Shown here: positions 1-6,201 of the stretch, piece by piece
Position numbering within the stretch: position 1 is the first letter of the stretch
How the letters are laid out: each line of letters opens with the position of its first letter
Origin: DAOTXK01 sp034435395
GTDB lineage: Bacteria > Chloroflexota > Anaerolineae > Aggregatilineales > Ch27
Direction: 5' to 3'
NCBI GenBank assembly: GCA_034435395.1
Contig: DAOTXK010000011.1
Span: 1-8,622, forward strand
DNA length: 8,622 bases
The notes under the pieces: generated by a model
Database searches by the model: none
What the model saw: the letters and a program-made list of their open reading frames with translations, nothing else
Told to the model about the DNA's origin: nothing
Program-made: the position numbers and the translations under genes

Positions 1-501
1 ACTGGCAGCGCCACCATGGTCTTCACCATGAAAGGCCCCAGCGACGACGTGGGGACCTGCAACTGGACCATGTCCAGCGAGGCCGCTCACAGCGCGCCCA
101 GCGCCTGGAGTGACAGCCCCGGCGCCGACTACAACAACAGCAGCAAATGCCATCTGGCGTTGCGCGGCGCGGTGGACCTGTCCTACCTCTCTGAGCCGCC
201 CCGGATGACCTTCTGGGACCGCTGGGACCTGGACAACTATGACAAGGCCTGGCTGCAAATCAGGGCCTATGGCGACACCGGTCCCTGGTACGCCAAGCTC
301 ATTCACCAGAACTTTGAGGAGCAGCTGTCCTGGTGGCGCGAGGAAATCGACCTGGCCAACTACACCGACGCCGTCAACACGGTCACCGGCCTGCCAGTTG
401 GCGCGGCCATGGACTGGACAGGCCAGACCATTGAGTTCCGTTTTGTCCTGGAGGCCGATGACAGCAACACCGAAAGCGGCTGGTGGATTGACGACATCGC
501 C
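1..501 (+). repeat. InhA/MAM-like module 1 (start missing)
   Basis: First visible copy of the repeated beta-sandwich module. Its opening strand is cut by the window edge. The AWSDSPG motif lies at about 106-123 and the closing WWIDD at 481-495. It aligns with modules 2-5 at protein level only; the DNA has diverged too far to be a recent duplication. Confidence 0.7.
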
Positions 502-3063
502 ATAGAAAACAACGTGACACCGGTCTATACCATCGGCTTCACGGATAATATGGAGTTCGGCGCTGACAACTGGCTGCCGGGCGGCAACTGGACGATCTCC
601 GGCGAGCGCACCCGCAGCGGCGCGGGGGCCTGGACCGACAGCCCGGGTGGCAACTATCCGGTCTGGAGCAACGCCGTGCTGGAATTGAACGGCATCGTCA
701 ACCTCAACGTGCCAGAGTGCGTCGACCCTGAGCTTGTGTTCTACAGTTCCTGGGCGCTGGGTACCAACGACCGGATCTACGTTGAAACGTCAACCGACCG
801 CGTTAGCTGGGTCTCCCTGACCGAGGACAGGCCCCTCGACGCGCTCCAGTCGGAAAGCCAGAACAACGTGTTCATCCGCGAGGCGATCTCCCTGGGTAGC
901 TGCACCCGCCCGCCTTTTTACTTACGTTTCCGCCTGCAGGCCGATAACAATCAGGAGTTGGACGGCTGGCACATCGACGACATCGCCATCCAGAACCATC
1001 CCACCGGCACGCTCCCTTATCCCTTCTTCGACAACATGGAGACCGGCGGGACCAACTGGCTGCCGGACGGCGAATGGGCTATCTCCCCGGAGGAGGCCTA
1101 CAGCGGCTCATCCTCATGGTCGGATAGCCCTGGCAAGGAGTACCCCCACGGCAGTAACTCCAGCCTGCAAACCATTCTGCCGTTCCTGATGACCTCCAGC
1201 GCCGCCACCAACCCCGAACTGAGCTTCTGGCACATGCGCGACCTCGACCCGGTGGACAAGTTTTATGTCGAGATCAGCACGGATGACGGCAGCACCTGGA
1301 CGACGATCTGGTCCTATCAGTACACCACCAGCACGGCTGCCCATCCGGAAGCCCCCGGCACACAGCGCGTGCAGTTCAACAACCAGCTGGCGTGGGAGTA
1401 CGTCTCCATCGACATGGTCTCTTACATCAGCGATACCACGCCGTTTTTCCTCCGCTTCCGCCTGGACGCGCTGACTGACAGCAACACCGCCAACGGCGTC
1501 TGGATCGATGACATCCGGCTGGCCGAACACGTGGAAACTCCGCACACCGTGCCCTTTAGCGACGACATGGAAGGCACGGTCAACTGGCGGGCGGGCGGCT
1601 CTTGGGAGCTTCACAACGAGGTCGCTCACAGCGGGACGTATGCCTGGTCAGACAGCCCGGGGCGGGATTACTTCGGCAACACGTGGTCCGTCCTGGAACT
1701 GAAAGACCCCATCAACCTGACTGGCCTCCCGGCTCCCTCCCCCACCGACGCTTACACGGCAGGGCCTTTCCCGGTGCTTTACTGGTGGGACCGCTTCGAC
1801 ATCAATCGGGGTGACTACGTGCGCGTGCAGGTATCCACCTGGACTGGCCCGCGTTGGAGCAACTGGTCAGCCTGGCAGGAAGTGTACCAGGCCAACTACA
1901 CGGCCAACGTGGCCTGGACGCGCCACCAGGTCGACCTGCGACCATACGTCGGCCAGAGGATCCGCCTGCGGTTTGTGCTGGACGCCCTGGACTATGCCAA
2001 CAATAATGATCCGGGCTGGTGGATCGACGATGTGTCCGTTGCCCTGTACAACAATCCGACGGTCTACCCGCTGGACTTCTACGATGGCGCCGACACGCTG
2101 GACCGCTGGATTCCTGAAGGCACCTGGGGCTTCGGGGATATCTTCCGAGGCACCGGCAGCGGCCCGGCCGCCCTTGGACCCGGCATCTGGACGGCTCGCT
2201 TCTACGACCTGGATCAATACACCTGTGACGCCATGAGCACGCGGGCCAGCCGGGCCATCCAGCGAAGCACTTTCTCCTGCGGCGGTACCGTGCAGTACAC
2301 CATCCAGTGTGAGGTCCCGGTTGGTGATATCAACTACGTGTGGGATGCCCTGGAAGGGCCGACGCCAGGCGGCAGCTGCGTGGGAAGTCCCTGGAAGCAC
2401 GATCACTTCGCCATTCATTTCAGGCGTACCATCGATGTGCAGGCCGGCTACTACCAGTTCAGCGTCAGACATGACGATGGCGCACGGCTGTACGTGGATG
2501 GCACGCGCATCATCAACAGTTGGTCTGACCAAACCGCCACCACCCACACCGCCTCGCAGTACCTGACCACCGGTCAGCACACGCTCGACCTGTGGTACTA
2601 TGAAAACACCAACGCTGCCGTTATCCAGTTTAACGTCGCCCGGCAGAGTTTCTCGTTCCATGACAGCCCCGACGGTGACTACGGGTATCCGGTCAACCAG
2701 TCATTGATGCTGGACGGCGTCATCGACATGACCGGGGCGGTGAACCCGGCCCTGAGCTGGTACGACACCTTTAACGCCAATGACTCCAGCGGCGCATGCC
2801 TGATCACCGAGGTATCCCTGCCATTCGAGCCAGGGCGGTTTGACCAGTGGATCGAGATTTCGCGGATGTGCGACGTTCGCGACGACAACTGGACCCTGCG
2901 CACCGACGCCCTGCGTGACGAGATCGAGGGGGCGCTGGGACTGTCGCCCGGCAGCTTCAACTTCAACAACAAACTCCTGGCCCTGCGGTTCCGTCTGGAC
3001 GCCCGGTTGACCTCGGACACGGACGACGGCTGGTGGATTGACGACATGGTGGTGGCAGACTAA
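1..3063 (+). CDS. Large secreted protein of InhA/MAM-like modules with a nested PA14 domain (5' partial)
   Basis: The reading frame is open at the window edge, so the true start and any signal peptide lie upstream; the first ATG (16) is only an internal Met. About 1,020 residues are visible, ending at TAA 3061-3063. Five diverged modules follow one another. Each has an opening D(N/D)ME-x-NW segment, a W(S/T)DSPG-x-x-Y motif, a hydrophobic LRFxL strand and a closing G(W)xIDD motif (near 481, 967, 1501, 2017 and 3031). This pattern is known from C-terminal beta-sandwich (MAM-like) domains of immune-inhibitor-A peptidases and other exported Chloroflexota proteins. A PA14 domain (residues about 724-876 counted from ATG 16) interrupts the fifth module. 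No protease motif, membrane segment or sorting signal is seen at the C-terminus, so the protein is probably secreted, or anchored through its missing N-terminus. A binding or adhesive role is inferred; the ligand is unknown. A catalytic domain could lie upstream. A terminator follows the stop codon. Confidence 0.85.
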   Translation, partial: TGSATMVFTMKGPSDDVGTCNWTMSSEAAHSAPSAWSDSPGADYNNSSKCHLALRGAVDLSYLSEPPRMTFWDRWDLDNYDKAWLQIRAYGDTGPWYAKLIHQNFEEQLSWWREEIDLANYTDAVNTVTGLPVGAAMDWTGQTIEFRFVLEADDSNTESGWWIDDIAIENNVTPVYTIGFTDNMEFGADNWLPGGNWTISGERTRSGAGAWTDSPGGNYPVWSNAVLELNGIVNLNVPECVDPELVFYSSWALGTNDRIYVETSTDRVSWVSLTEDRPLDALQSESQNNVFIREAISLGSCTRPPFYLRFRLQADNNQELDGWHIDDIAIQNHPTGTLPYPFFDNMETGGTNWLPDGEWAISPEEAYSGSSSWSDSPGKEYPHGSNSSLQTILPFLMTSSAATNPELSFWHMRDLDPVDKFYVEISTDDGSTWTTIWSYQYTTSTAAHPEAPGTQRVQFNNQLAWEYVSIDMVSYISDTTPFFLRFRLDALTDSNTANGVWIDDIRLAEHVETPHTVPFSDDMEGTVNWRAGGSWELHNEVAHSGTYAWSDSPGRDYFGNTWSVLELKDPINLTGLPAPSPTDAYTAGPFPVLYWWDRFDINRGDYVRVQVSTWTGPRWSNWSAWQEVYQANYTANVAWTRHQVDLRPYVGQRIRLRFVLDALDYANNNDPGWWIDDVSVALYNNPTVYPLDFYDGADTLDRWIPEGTWGFGDIFRGTGSGPAALGPGIWTARFYDLDQYTCDAMSTRASRAIQRSTFSCGGTVQYTIQCEVPVGDINYVWDALEGPTPGGSCVGSPWKHDHFAIHFRRTIDVQAGYYQFSVRHDDGARLYVDGTRIINSWSDQTATTHTASQYLTTGQHTLDLWYYENTNAAVIQFNVARQSFSFHDSPDGDYGYPVNQSLMLDGVIDMTGAVNPALSWYDTFNANDSSGACLITEVSLPFEPGRFDQWIEISRMCDVRDDNWTLRTDALRDEIEGALGLSPGSFNFNNKLLALRFRLDARLTSDTDDGWWIDDMVVAD
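529..993 (+). repeat. InhA/MAM-like module 2
   Basis: Second module, opening with FTDNME and NWLPGGNW, then AWTDSPG, and closing with GWHIDD (His replaces the usual second Trp; Trp codon at 967). It is about 155 residues long and shares the opening NWLP with module 3. Confidence 0.7.
1015..1530 (+). repeat. InhA/MAM-like module 3
   Basis: Third module, opening with FFDNME and NWLPDGEW, then SWSDSPG. A strand YVEISTDDGSTW, typical of these folds, is followed by FFLRFRLDAL and the closing GVWIDD (Trp codon at 1501). About 172 residues. Confidence 0.7.
1546..2043 (+). repeat. InhA/MAM-like module 4
   Basis: Fourth module, opening with FSDDME and NWRAGGSW, then AWSDSPGRDY. The later part has a VQVSTWTGPRW strand, VDLRPYVGQRIRLRFVLDAL and the closing GWWIDD (tandem Trp codons at 2017-2022). 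About 166 residues. Confidence 0.7.
2062..3060 (+). repeat. InhA/MAM-like module 5, split by PA14
   Basis: Fifth and last module. It opens with DFYDGADTLDRWIPEGTW (start of the fold). It is interrupted by PA14 and resumes at about 2644 with SFSFHDSPDGDY, the equivalent of the AWSDSPG-x-x-Y motif of the other copies. It finishes with LLALRFRLDA and GWWIDD (Trp codons 3031-3036), six residues before the stop. Without PA14 the module is about 180 residues, close to its siblings. Confidence 0.65.
2185..2643 (+). other. PA14 domain inserted in module 5
   Basis: The segment runs from IWTARFYDLDQ to IQFNVAR, about 153 residues. It shows the PA14 landmarks: FAIHFRRTIDVQAGYYQFSV, then the acidic DDGARLYVDG loop (Asp820-Asp821 counted from ATG 16), then INSWSDQ and GQHTLDLWYYENT. 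PA14 is a beta-barrel that often binds carbohydrate. A stretch with four cysteines (residues 737, 755, 765, 788) sits where ordinary PA14 domains have a shorter loop, so it may carry disulphide bonds. Carbohydrate binding here is an inference. Confidence 0.8.
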
Positions 3064-3090
3064 GCTCCTGCCGTAAGCGCACGAAACAGG

Positions 3091-3120
3091 TGGGCCACAT
3101 CCTCGATGTGGCCCATTTTT
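3091..3120 (+). terminator. Rho-independent terminator after the large secreted protein
   Basis: A perfect 10-bp stem (TGGGCCACAT, 3091-3100, with ATGTGGCCCA, 3106-3115) closes a five-base loop CCTCG and is followed by a run of five T (3116-3120). It lies 27 nt after the TAA stop. The T-run is on the plus strand only, so it serves the upstream gene and separates it from the acyl-CoA ligase. The rest of the 238-nt gap (3064-3301) shows no gene and no convincing promoter hexamers. Confidence 0.9.
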
Positions 3121-3287
3121 ATTGGCTGCCGAAAATACTCAGCAGTGGCCCAAACTACCTGCCCTTGCTACACTTAGCTCAGTATCAGGCGCGACCTCCG
3201 ATAAACATGCCTGACCCGCTCTCACAGCCACGTTAAATGGAGACCCGCGAGCCGAACACCCACCGGATTGAAGTACAAATTGGATTC

Positions 3288-3294
3288 AGGGAGA
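3288..3294 (+). promoter_or_regulatory. Ribosome binding site of the acyl-CoA ligase
   Basis: AGGGAGA lies 7 nt before ATG 3302, with an A-rich spacer. It supports that start over any in-frame alternative. Confidence 0.7.
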
Positions 3295-3301
3295 AAAAAA
3301 G

Positions 3302-5053
3302 ATGGTCACATATGGCGACAAACCCTGGCTCAAGCATTACGACCCTGGTGTGCCCCACACCCTTGAATACCCTGAAATCCCGCTTCACGGCATGTTGCAG
3401 CAGAGCGCCCGCGAGCATCCGGATGCGACGGCCTGCCTGACCTCCGCCAAACTGCCGCTGTTTGGCCGACGGCATAGCGCCATCACTTATCAGGAGCTTG
3501 ACGCGTATACCGACGCCCTGGCGGCTGCCCTGGTGGACCTGGGGCTGCAAAAGGGCGACCGGGTGGCGATCGTGATGCCCAATTGCCCGCAGTTCGTCAT
3601 CGCCTTTTACGCCACCCTCAAGGCCGGGGGGGTAATCGCGGCCACCAACCCCACCTATCCGGCCAGCCGCATGCAGCATCAGTTCGCCGATGCCGGCGCT
3701 AAGGTCGTCATCACGCTCAGTCTGTTCTACAACACCGTCAAGCAGGTTCAGCCAGAAACGGCTGTTGAGCACGTTATTGTGACCAACATCAAGGAATACT
3801 TACCGCCTCTGGCGAGGCTCCTGTTCACCATTGCCCGCGAGAAAAAGGATGGCCATGCAATTGAGAAACGACCGGAAGATCACTGGTTACAGGACCTGCT
3901 GACCCGTTATGCGGGCCAAAAACCCACCATCGACATGAAGCCCGACGACCGGGCGCTCTTCCAGTACACGGGCGGCACGACCGGCATCGCCAAGGCCGCT
4001 GTGTCCACACACCGGGCGCTGGTCGCCGATACGCTGCAATGCCGCGCCTGGTTATCGGCTGATATATCCAGCCAGCCACATGAAGAGCGTTTTCTGGCAG
4101 CCATACCGCTGTTTCACGTCTTTGGCATGGTGGCGGTCATGACCTTTGCCGTCTCGATGGCCTCGGCCCTGATCATGGTGCCCAATCCGCGGGATATGGA
4201 CGACGTACTCGACAACATCCATATGTATAAACCCACCCTGTTTATGGGTGTCCCTTCCATGTACAACGCCATCAACAATCACCCCCGCGTGCTCAAAGGG
4301 GAGGTCAATCTGAGATCAATCCGGGCCTGTATCAGCGGGGCTGCGCCGCTACCGCCAACCACCAAGCAGAAGTTTGAAGAGTTAAGCGGTGGCAAGCTGC
4401 TGGAAGGCTTTGGCATGAGCGAGATGCCGACCGCCACTCACGCCAACCCATTGATGGGCGAGAATCGTACCGGCTCCATTGGTCTGCCATTCCCGGATGT
4501 TGAGTGCCGCATCGTCAGTCTGGATGACGGCGAAACCGACTTGCCGGTGGGCGACGTGGGAGAGCTGGCATTGCGGGGACCGCAGATGATGATCGGCTAC
4601 CACAACATGCCAACCGAAACCGCCAATGCCCTGCGGGAAGGCCCTGATGGTCGCCAATGGTTTTTTACGGGGGATATCGCCCGCATGGACGAGGACGGCT
4701 ATTTCTACATTGTTGACCGCAAGAAGGATATGGCCTTAATCGGCGGGTTTAACGTGTATCCGCGTAATGTTGAGGATGTGCTGATGAGACATCCTGCCGT
4801 CCTTGAAGTTGGCGTAGCGGCCATTCCCCACCCCGACCCCCAGAAAGAGGGCCAGGAGGCCCTCAAGGCCTGGGTGGTTTTGAAGCCCGGCGCAACCGTG
4901 ACGCCCCAGGAGTTGATGGACTTCGCCAGTCAAGACCTGGCCCGGTATGAAATCCCTTCCCGCTACGAATTCGTTGCCGAACTGCCCAAGACCATTGTCG
5001 GCAAGATACTGCGCCGCGAACTGGTGAGGATGGAGTTGGAAGGGCGTCAATAA
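3302..5053 (+). CDS. Long-chain fatty acid--CoA ligase (AMP-binding family)
   Basis: The 583-residue protein belongs to the ANL adenylate-forming superfamily. It should activate a fatty acid with ATP to an acyl-adenylate and then transfer it to CoA, in the cytoplasm or at the inner membrane face, feeding beta-oxidation or lipid synthesis. Visible motifs are the phosphate loop YTGGTTG (222-228), GFGMSE (369-374), FFTGD with the ribose-binding Asp458, the hinge DRKKD (472-476) followed by GGFNVYPRNVE, and the C-terminal catalytic lysine in LPKTIVGKILRREL (Lys568). The start PWLKHYDPGVP is typical of bacterial long-chain ligases. Length is normal. Two small departures: the loop after the phosphate motif reads AKAAV rather than the usual KGA, and GMSE has Ser where Thr is usual. 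The gene lies between a terminator and a promoter, so it is probably transcribed alone. Chain-length preference cannot be read from sequence; a FadD-type role is likely. Confidence 0.92.
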   Translation: MVTYGDKPWLKHYDPGVPHTLEYPEIPLHGMLQQSAREHPDATACLTSAKLPLFGRRHSAITYQELDAYTDALAAALVDLGLQKGDRVAIVMPNCPQFVIAFYATLKAGGVIAATNPTYPASRMQHQFADAGAKVVITLSLFYNTVKQVQPETAVEHVIVTNIKEYLPPLARLLFTIAREKKDGHAIEKRPEDHWLQDLLTRYAGQKPTIDMKPDDRALFQYTGGTTGIAKAAVSTHRALVADTLQCRAWLSADISSQPHEERFLAAIPLFHVFGMVAVMTFAVSMASALIMVPNPRDMDDVLDNIHMYKPTLFMGVPSMYNAINNHPRVLKGEVNLRSIRACISGAAPLPPTTKQKFEELSGGKLLEGFGMSEMPTATHANPLMGENRTGSIGLPFPDVECRIVSLDDGETDLPVGDVGELALRGPQMMIGYHNMPTETANALREGPDGRQWFFTGDIARMDEDGYFYIVDRKKDMALIGGFNVYPRNVEDVLMRHPAVLEVGVAAIPHPDPQKEGQEALKAWVVLKPGATVTPQELMDFASQDLARYEIPSRYEFVAELPKTIVGKILRRELVRMELEGRQ

Positions 5054-5076
5054 GCCGCGCCTTTCACCGCTGTCGC

Positions 5077-5104
5077 TTGATCGCCGCCCCTCTTGGCATA
5101 TGAT
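5077..5104 (+). promoter_or_regulatory. Candidate sigma70-type promoter for the phosphatase-tryptophanase group
   Basis: TTGATC (5077-5082, four of six consensus bases) and TATGAT (5099-5104, five of six) are separated by 16 bp in the short gap after the ligase. Transcription would begin near 5111, leaving a leader of about 47 nt to the preferred TTG start. The spacing is good, but such matches also occur by chance. Confidence 0.45.
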
Positions 5105-5142
5105 GGCCGGACCGGGTGTCTGGGGATCAGGCCGTCGTACCC

Positions 5143-5150
5143 AGGGAGAG
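5143..5150 (+). promoter_or_regulatory. Ribosome binding site deciding the TTG start of the HAD phosphatase
   Basis: AGGGAGAG ends 7 nt before TTG 5158. The upstream in-frame GTG at 5116 has no such site and would lie about 5 nt from the predicted transcript start, so TTG 5158 is preferred. Confidence 0.65.
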
Positions 5151-5157
5151 AACACAT

Positions 5158-5856
5158 TTGCTCCGCGCCGCTCTTTTTGACGTTGATGGTACGCTGGTGA
5201 ATGGCCACGTATGGAGCGGCATCCTCAGCCATCCTGATATAAACCGCTGGCAAGTCCGTGTTCTGTATGCCCGCACCATGCCGCGCCTGCTGGGACGGCG
5301 ACTTGATCTCCTGAGTGAAACCAGCTTCCGTGATGGCTGGGTGCGGAGCCTGGCCGGGTTATTGCGTGGCTGGACAGCCTCGCAAGTCGCCAGCCTTGCC
5401 GAGTGGATTGCCACCGATTTCCTCCTGCCCCTATACCGGCCCGATGTGGTGGCGCTGCTTCGCCAGCACAAAGAGGAAGGCCACACGGTCATACTGGTGT
5501 CCACGATGTATACCGTCGTGCTGGAACAGATTGCGCGCCACCTGGGCGCAGATGCCTGGCTGGGAAGCGTGCTTGATCTCCGGAATGATCGTGTCACCGG
5601 GGAGCTGAACGGAGACAGTTGCGTCGGACCGCGTAAGCTGGAATTCGTCCGAGACTTCCTGGCCAGGCATGAGCCGGATTTTTCGCTGGCCACGTGCGCG
5701 GCCTATGCCGATAGCTTCTCGGACGCGCCTTTGCTGGCCGCCACAGGCCACCCCGTGGCGGTTTATCCTGATGAACGGTTGCAGGCGATGGCGTTAGCGG
5801 AGGGCTGGGCCATCCACCCGGCGGATCGCGGAGCTGCGACAGCTCACCGGAGATGA
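5158..5856 (+). CDS. HAD-IB family phosphatase
   Basis: A 232-residue haloacid-dehalogenase-superfamily hydrolase of the phosphoserine-phosphatase-like IB type, predicted cytoplasmic and Mg-dependent. All four motifs are present: motif I DVDGT with nucleophile Asp8 and acid Asp10, motif II at Ser115 in VILVST, motif III Lys160 in GPRKLEF, and motif IV ADSFSD with Asp185 and Asp189. A helical cap (about residues 20-105) lies between motifs I and II, as expected for type C1. The usual YGDS of motif IV reads YADS here. The start is TTG 5158, chosen for its strong ribosome binding site and because it places motif I eight residues in; GTG 5116 would add 14 residues with no family resemblance. It is the first gene of a tight group with a membrane protein and tryptophanase. 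The substrate is unknown: phosphoserine, a lysophospholipid or another small phosphate ester are all possible. Confidence 0.87.
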   Translation: MLRAALFDVDGTLVNGHVWSGILSHPDINRWQVRVLYARTMPRLLGRRLDLLSETSFRDGWVRSLAGLLRGWTASQVASLAEWIATDFLLPLYRPDVVALLRQHKEEGHTVILVSTMYTVVLEQIARHLGADAWLGSVLDLRNDRVTGELNGDSCVGPRKLEFVRDFLARHEPDFSLATCAAYADSFSDAPLLAATGHPVAVYPDERLQAMALAEGWAIHPADRGAATAHRR

Positions 5857-5866
5857 AGGAGACCAT

Positions 5867-6154
5867 GTGGATCCGACACTGGTGACCATTGGGATCATCG
5901 TCGCTGTTCTTTGTGTGGGCGGGCTGCTGTTATCATTCCTCCTGCCGTTTCTTTCCGGCATTCTCACCTTTCTTTCGGCGCTGCTGGAAGTCGGGCTGGA
6001 TGTGTTGACCGGCGGCCCCGTCACCTGGTGTGGTTGCCTGGTTTTGCTCATCCTGATTGTAGGATTCTGCGGGCTTGTCGCCGTGATAGTCTATTCACTA
6101 TCCACCTGCGGCACGCCAAATGCCGTCAACTTCTGTAACTGGTTCGGCCTGTGA
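5867..6154 (+). CDS. Small cysteine-containing membrane protein, function unknown
   Basis: A 95-residue protein starting at GTG 5867. AAGGAGA (5856-5862) overlaps the stop of the phosphatase gene and ends 4 nt before the start, so translation is probably coupled to it. Residues about 5-46 are strongly hydrophobic (one long or two short membrane helices), and about 55-77 form a second clear helix. Between them is a short polar turn with GGPVTWCGC. Six cysteines (16, 55, 57, 68, 81, 90) are present, including the Cys-Gly-Cys at the membrane edge and two in the short C-terminal tail. I recognise no family. It is not a known tryptophan/indole permease (far too short), nor a TnaC-type leader peptide (far too long). 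Hydrophobicity, spacing and the ribosome binding site make it a real gene. Its stop codon lies within an inverted repeat before tryptophanase. Confidence 0.75.
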   Translation: MDPTLVTIGIIVAVLCVGGLLLSFLLPFLSGILTFLSALLEVGLDVLTGGPVTWCGCLVLLILIVGFCGLVAVIVYSLSTCGTPNAVNFCNWFGL

Positions 6155-6167
6155 CGCTGGCGTCACA
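6150..6167 (+). promoter_or_regulatory. 18-bp perfect inverted repeat before tryptophanase
   Basis: TGTGACGC (6150-6157) and GCGTCACA (6160-6167) are exact reverse complements around a two-base centre TG. The site overlaps the last codons of the membrane protein gene and lies 35 nt upstream of the tryptophanase ATG. The outer TGTGA/TCACA half-sites are those of CRP-type regulators, but the gap is 8 rather than 6 bases, so CRP itself is not implied. A dimeric repressor or activator site, or an RNA hairpin near the stop codon, are both possible. Confidence 0.4.
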
Positions 6168-6174
6168 CCGCCAG
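6157..6174 (+). other. Hairpin in the leader of tryptophanase, overlapping the inverted repeat
   Basis: CTGGCG (6157-6162) pairs perfectly with CGCCAG (6169-6174) across the six-base loop TCACAC. It shares bases with the inverted repeat at 6150-6167, so the two stems cannot form together in RNA. No T-run follows, so it is not a terminator by itself. Confidence 0.35.
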
Positions 6175-6183
6175 TCCCGCCAT

Positions 6184-6192
6184 GGAGGAGAG
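6184..6192 (+). promoter_or_regulatory. Ribosome binding site deciding the tryptophanase start
   Basis: GGAGGAGAG lies 9 nt before ATG 6202. The in-frame GTG 6151 and TTG 6193 either lack a site or sit too close to this one. Confidence 0.7.
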
Positions 6193-6201
6193 TTGCGCCA
6201 C

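Noticed and set aside
1114..1629. Minus-strand open frame of 171 codons opposite modules 3 and 4
   Set aside because: It overlaps conserved module sequence on the plus strand and shows no protein-like features of its own.
1867..2661. Long open frame of 264 codons on the minus strand inside the large secreted protein gene
   Set aside because: It is antisense to a clearly coding frame with conserved domains, has no recognisable motif and no ribosome binding site; long antisense frames are expected in GC-rich coding DNA.
3122..3287. Promoter for the acyl-CoA ligase, for example TTGCTA at 3165
   Set aside because: No -10 hexamer lies at a suitable distance; candidates such as TATCAG or ATAAAC are badly spaced. 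A promoter must exist but I cannot place it.
5127..5693. Minus-strand open frame of 188 codons opposite the HAD phosphatase
   Set aside because: The plus strand carries all four HAD motifs; the minus frame is rich in Arg and Ser with no family signature, as shadow frames are.
6121..6154. C-terminal NWFGL of the small membrane protein as a TnaC-like stalling peptide
   Set aside because: Only a single Trp-Phe pair resembles TnaC; the protein is 95 residues, membrane-bound, and lacks the critical Trp-to-Pro-stop spacing.
6151..6201. GTG 6151 as the tryptophanase start, overlapping the previous stop
   Set aside because: It has no ribosome binding site and adds 17 residues unlike the TnaA N-terminus, whereas ATG 6202 follows GGAGGAGAG and starts with the conserved sequence.
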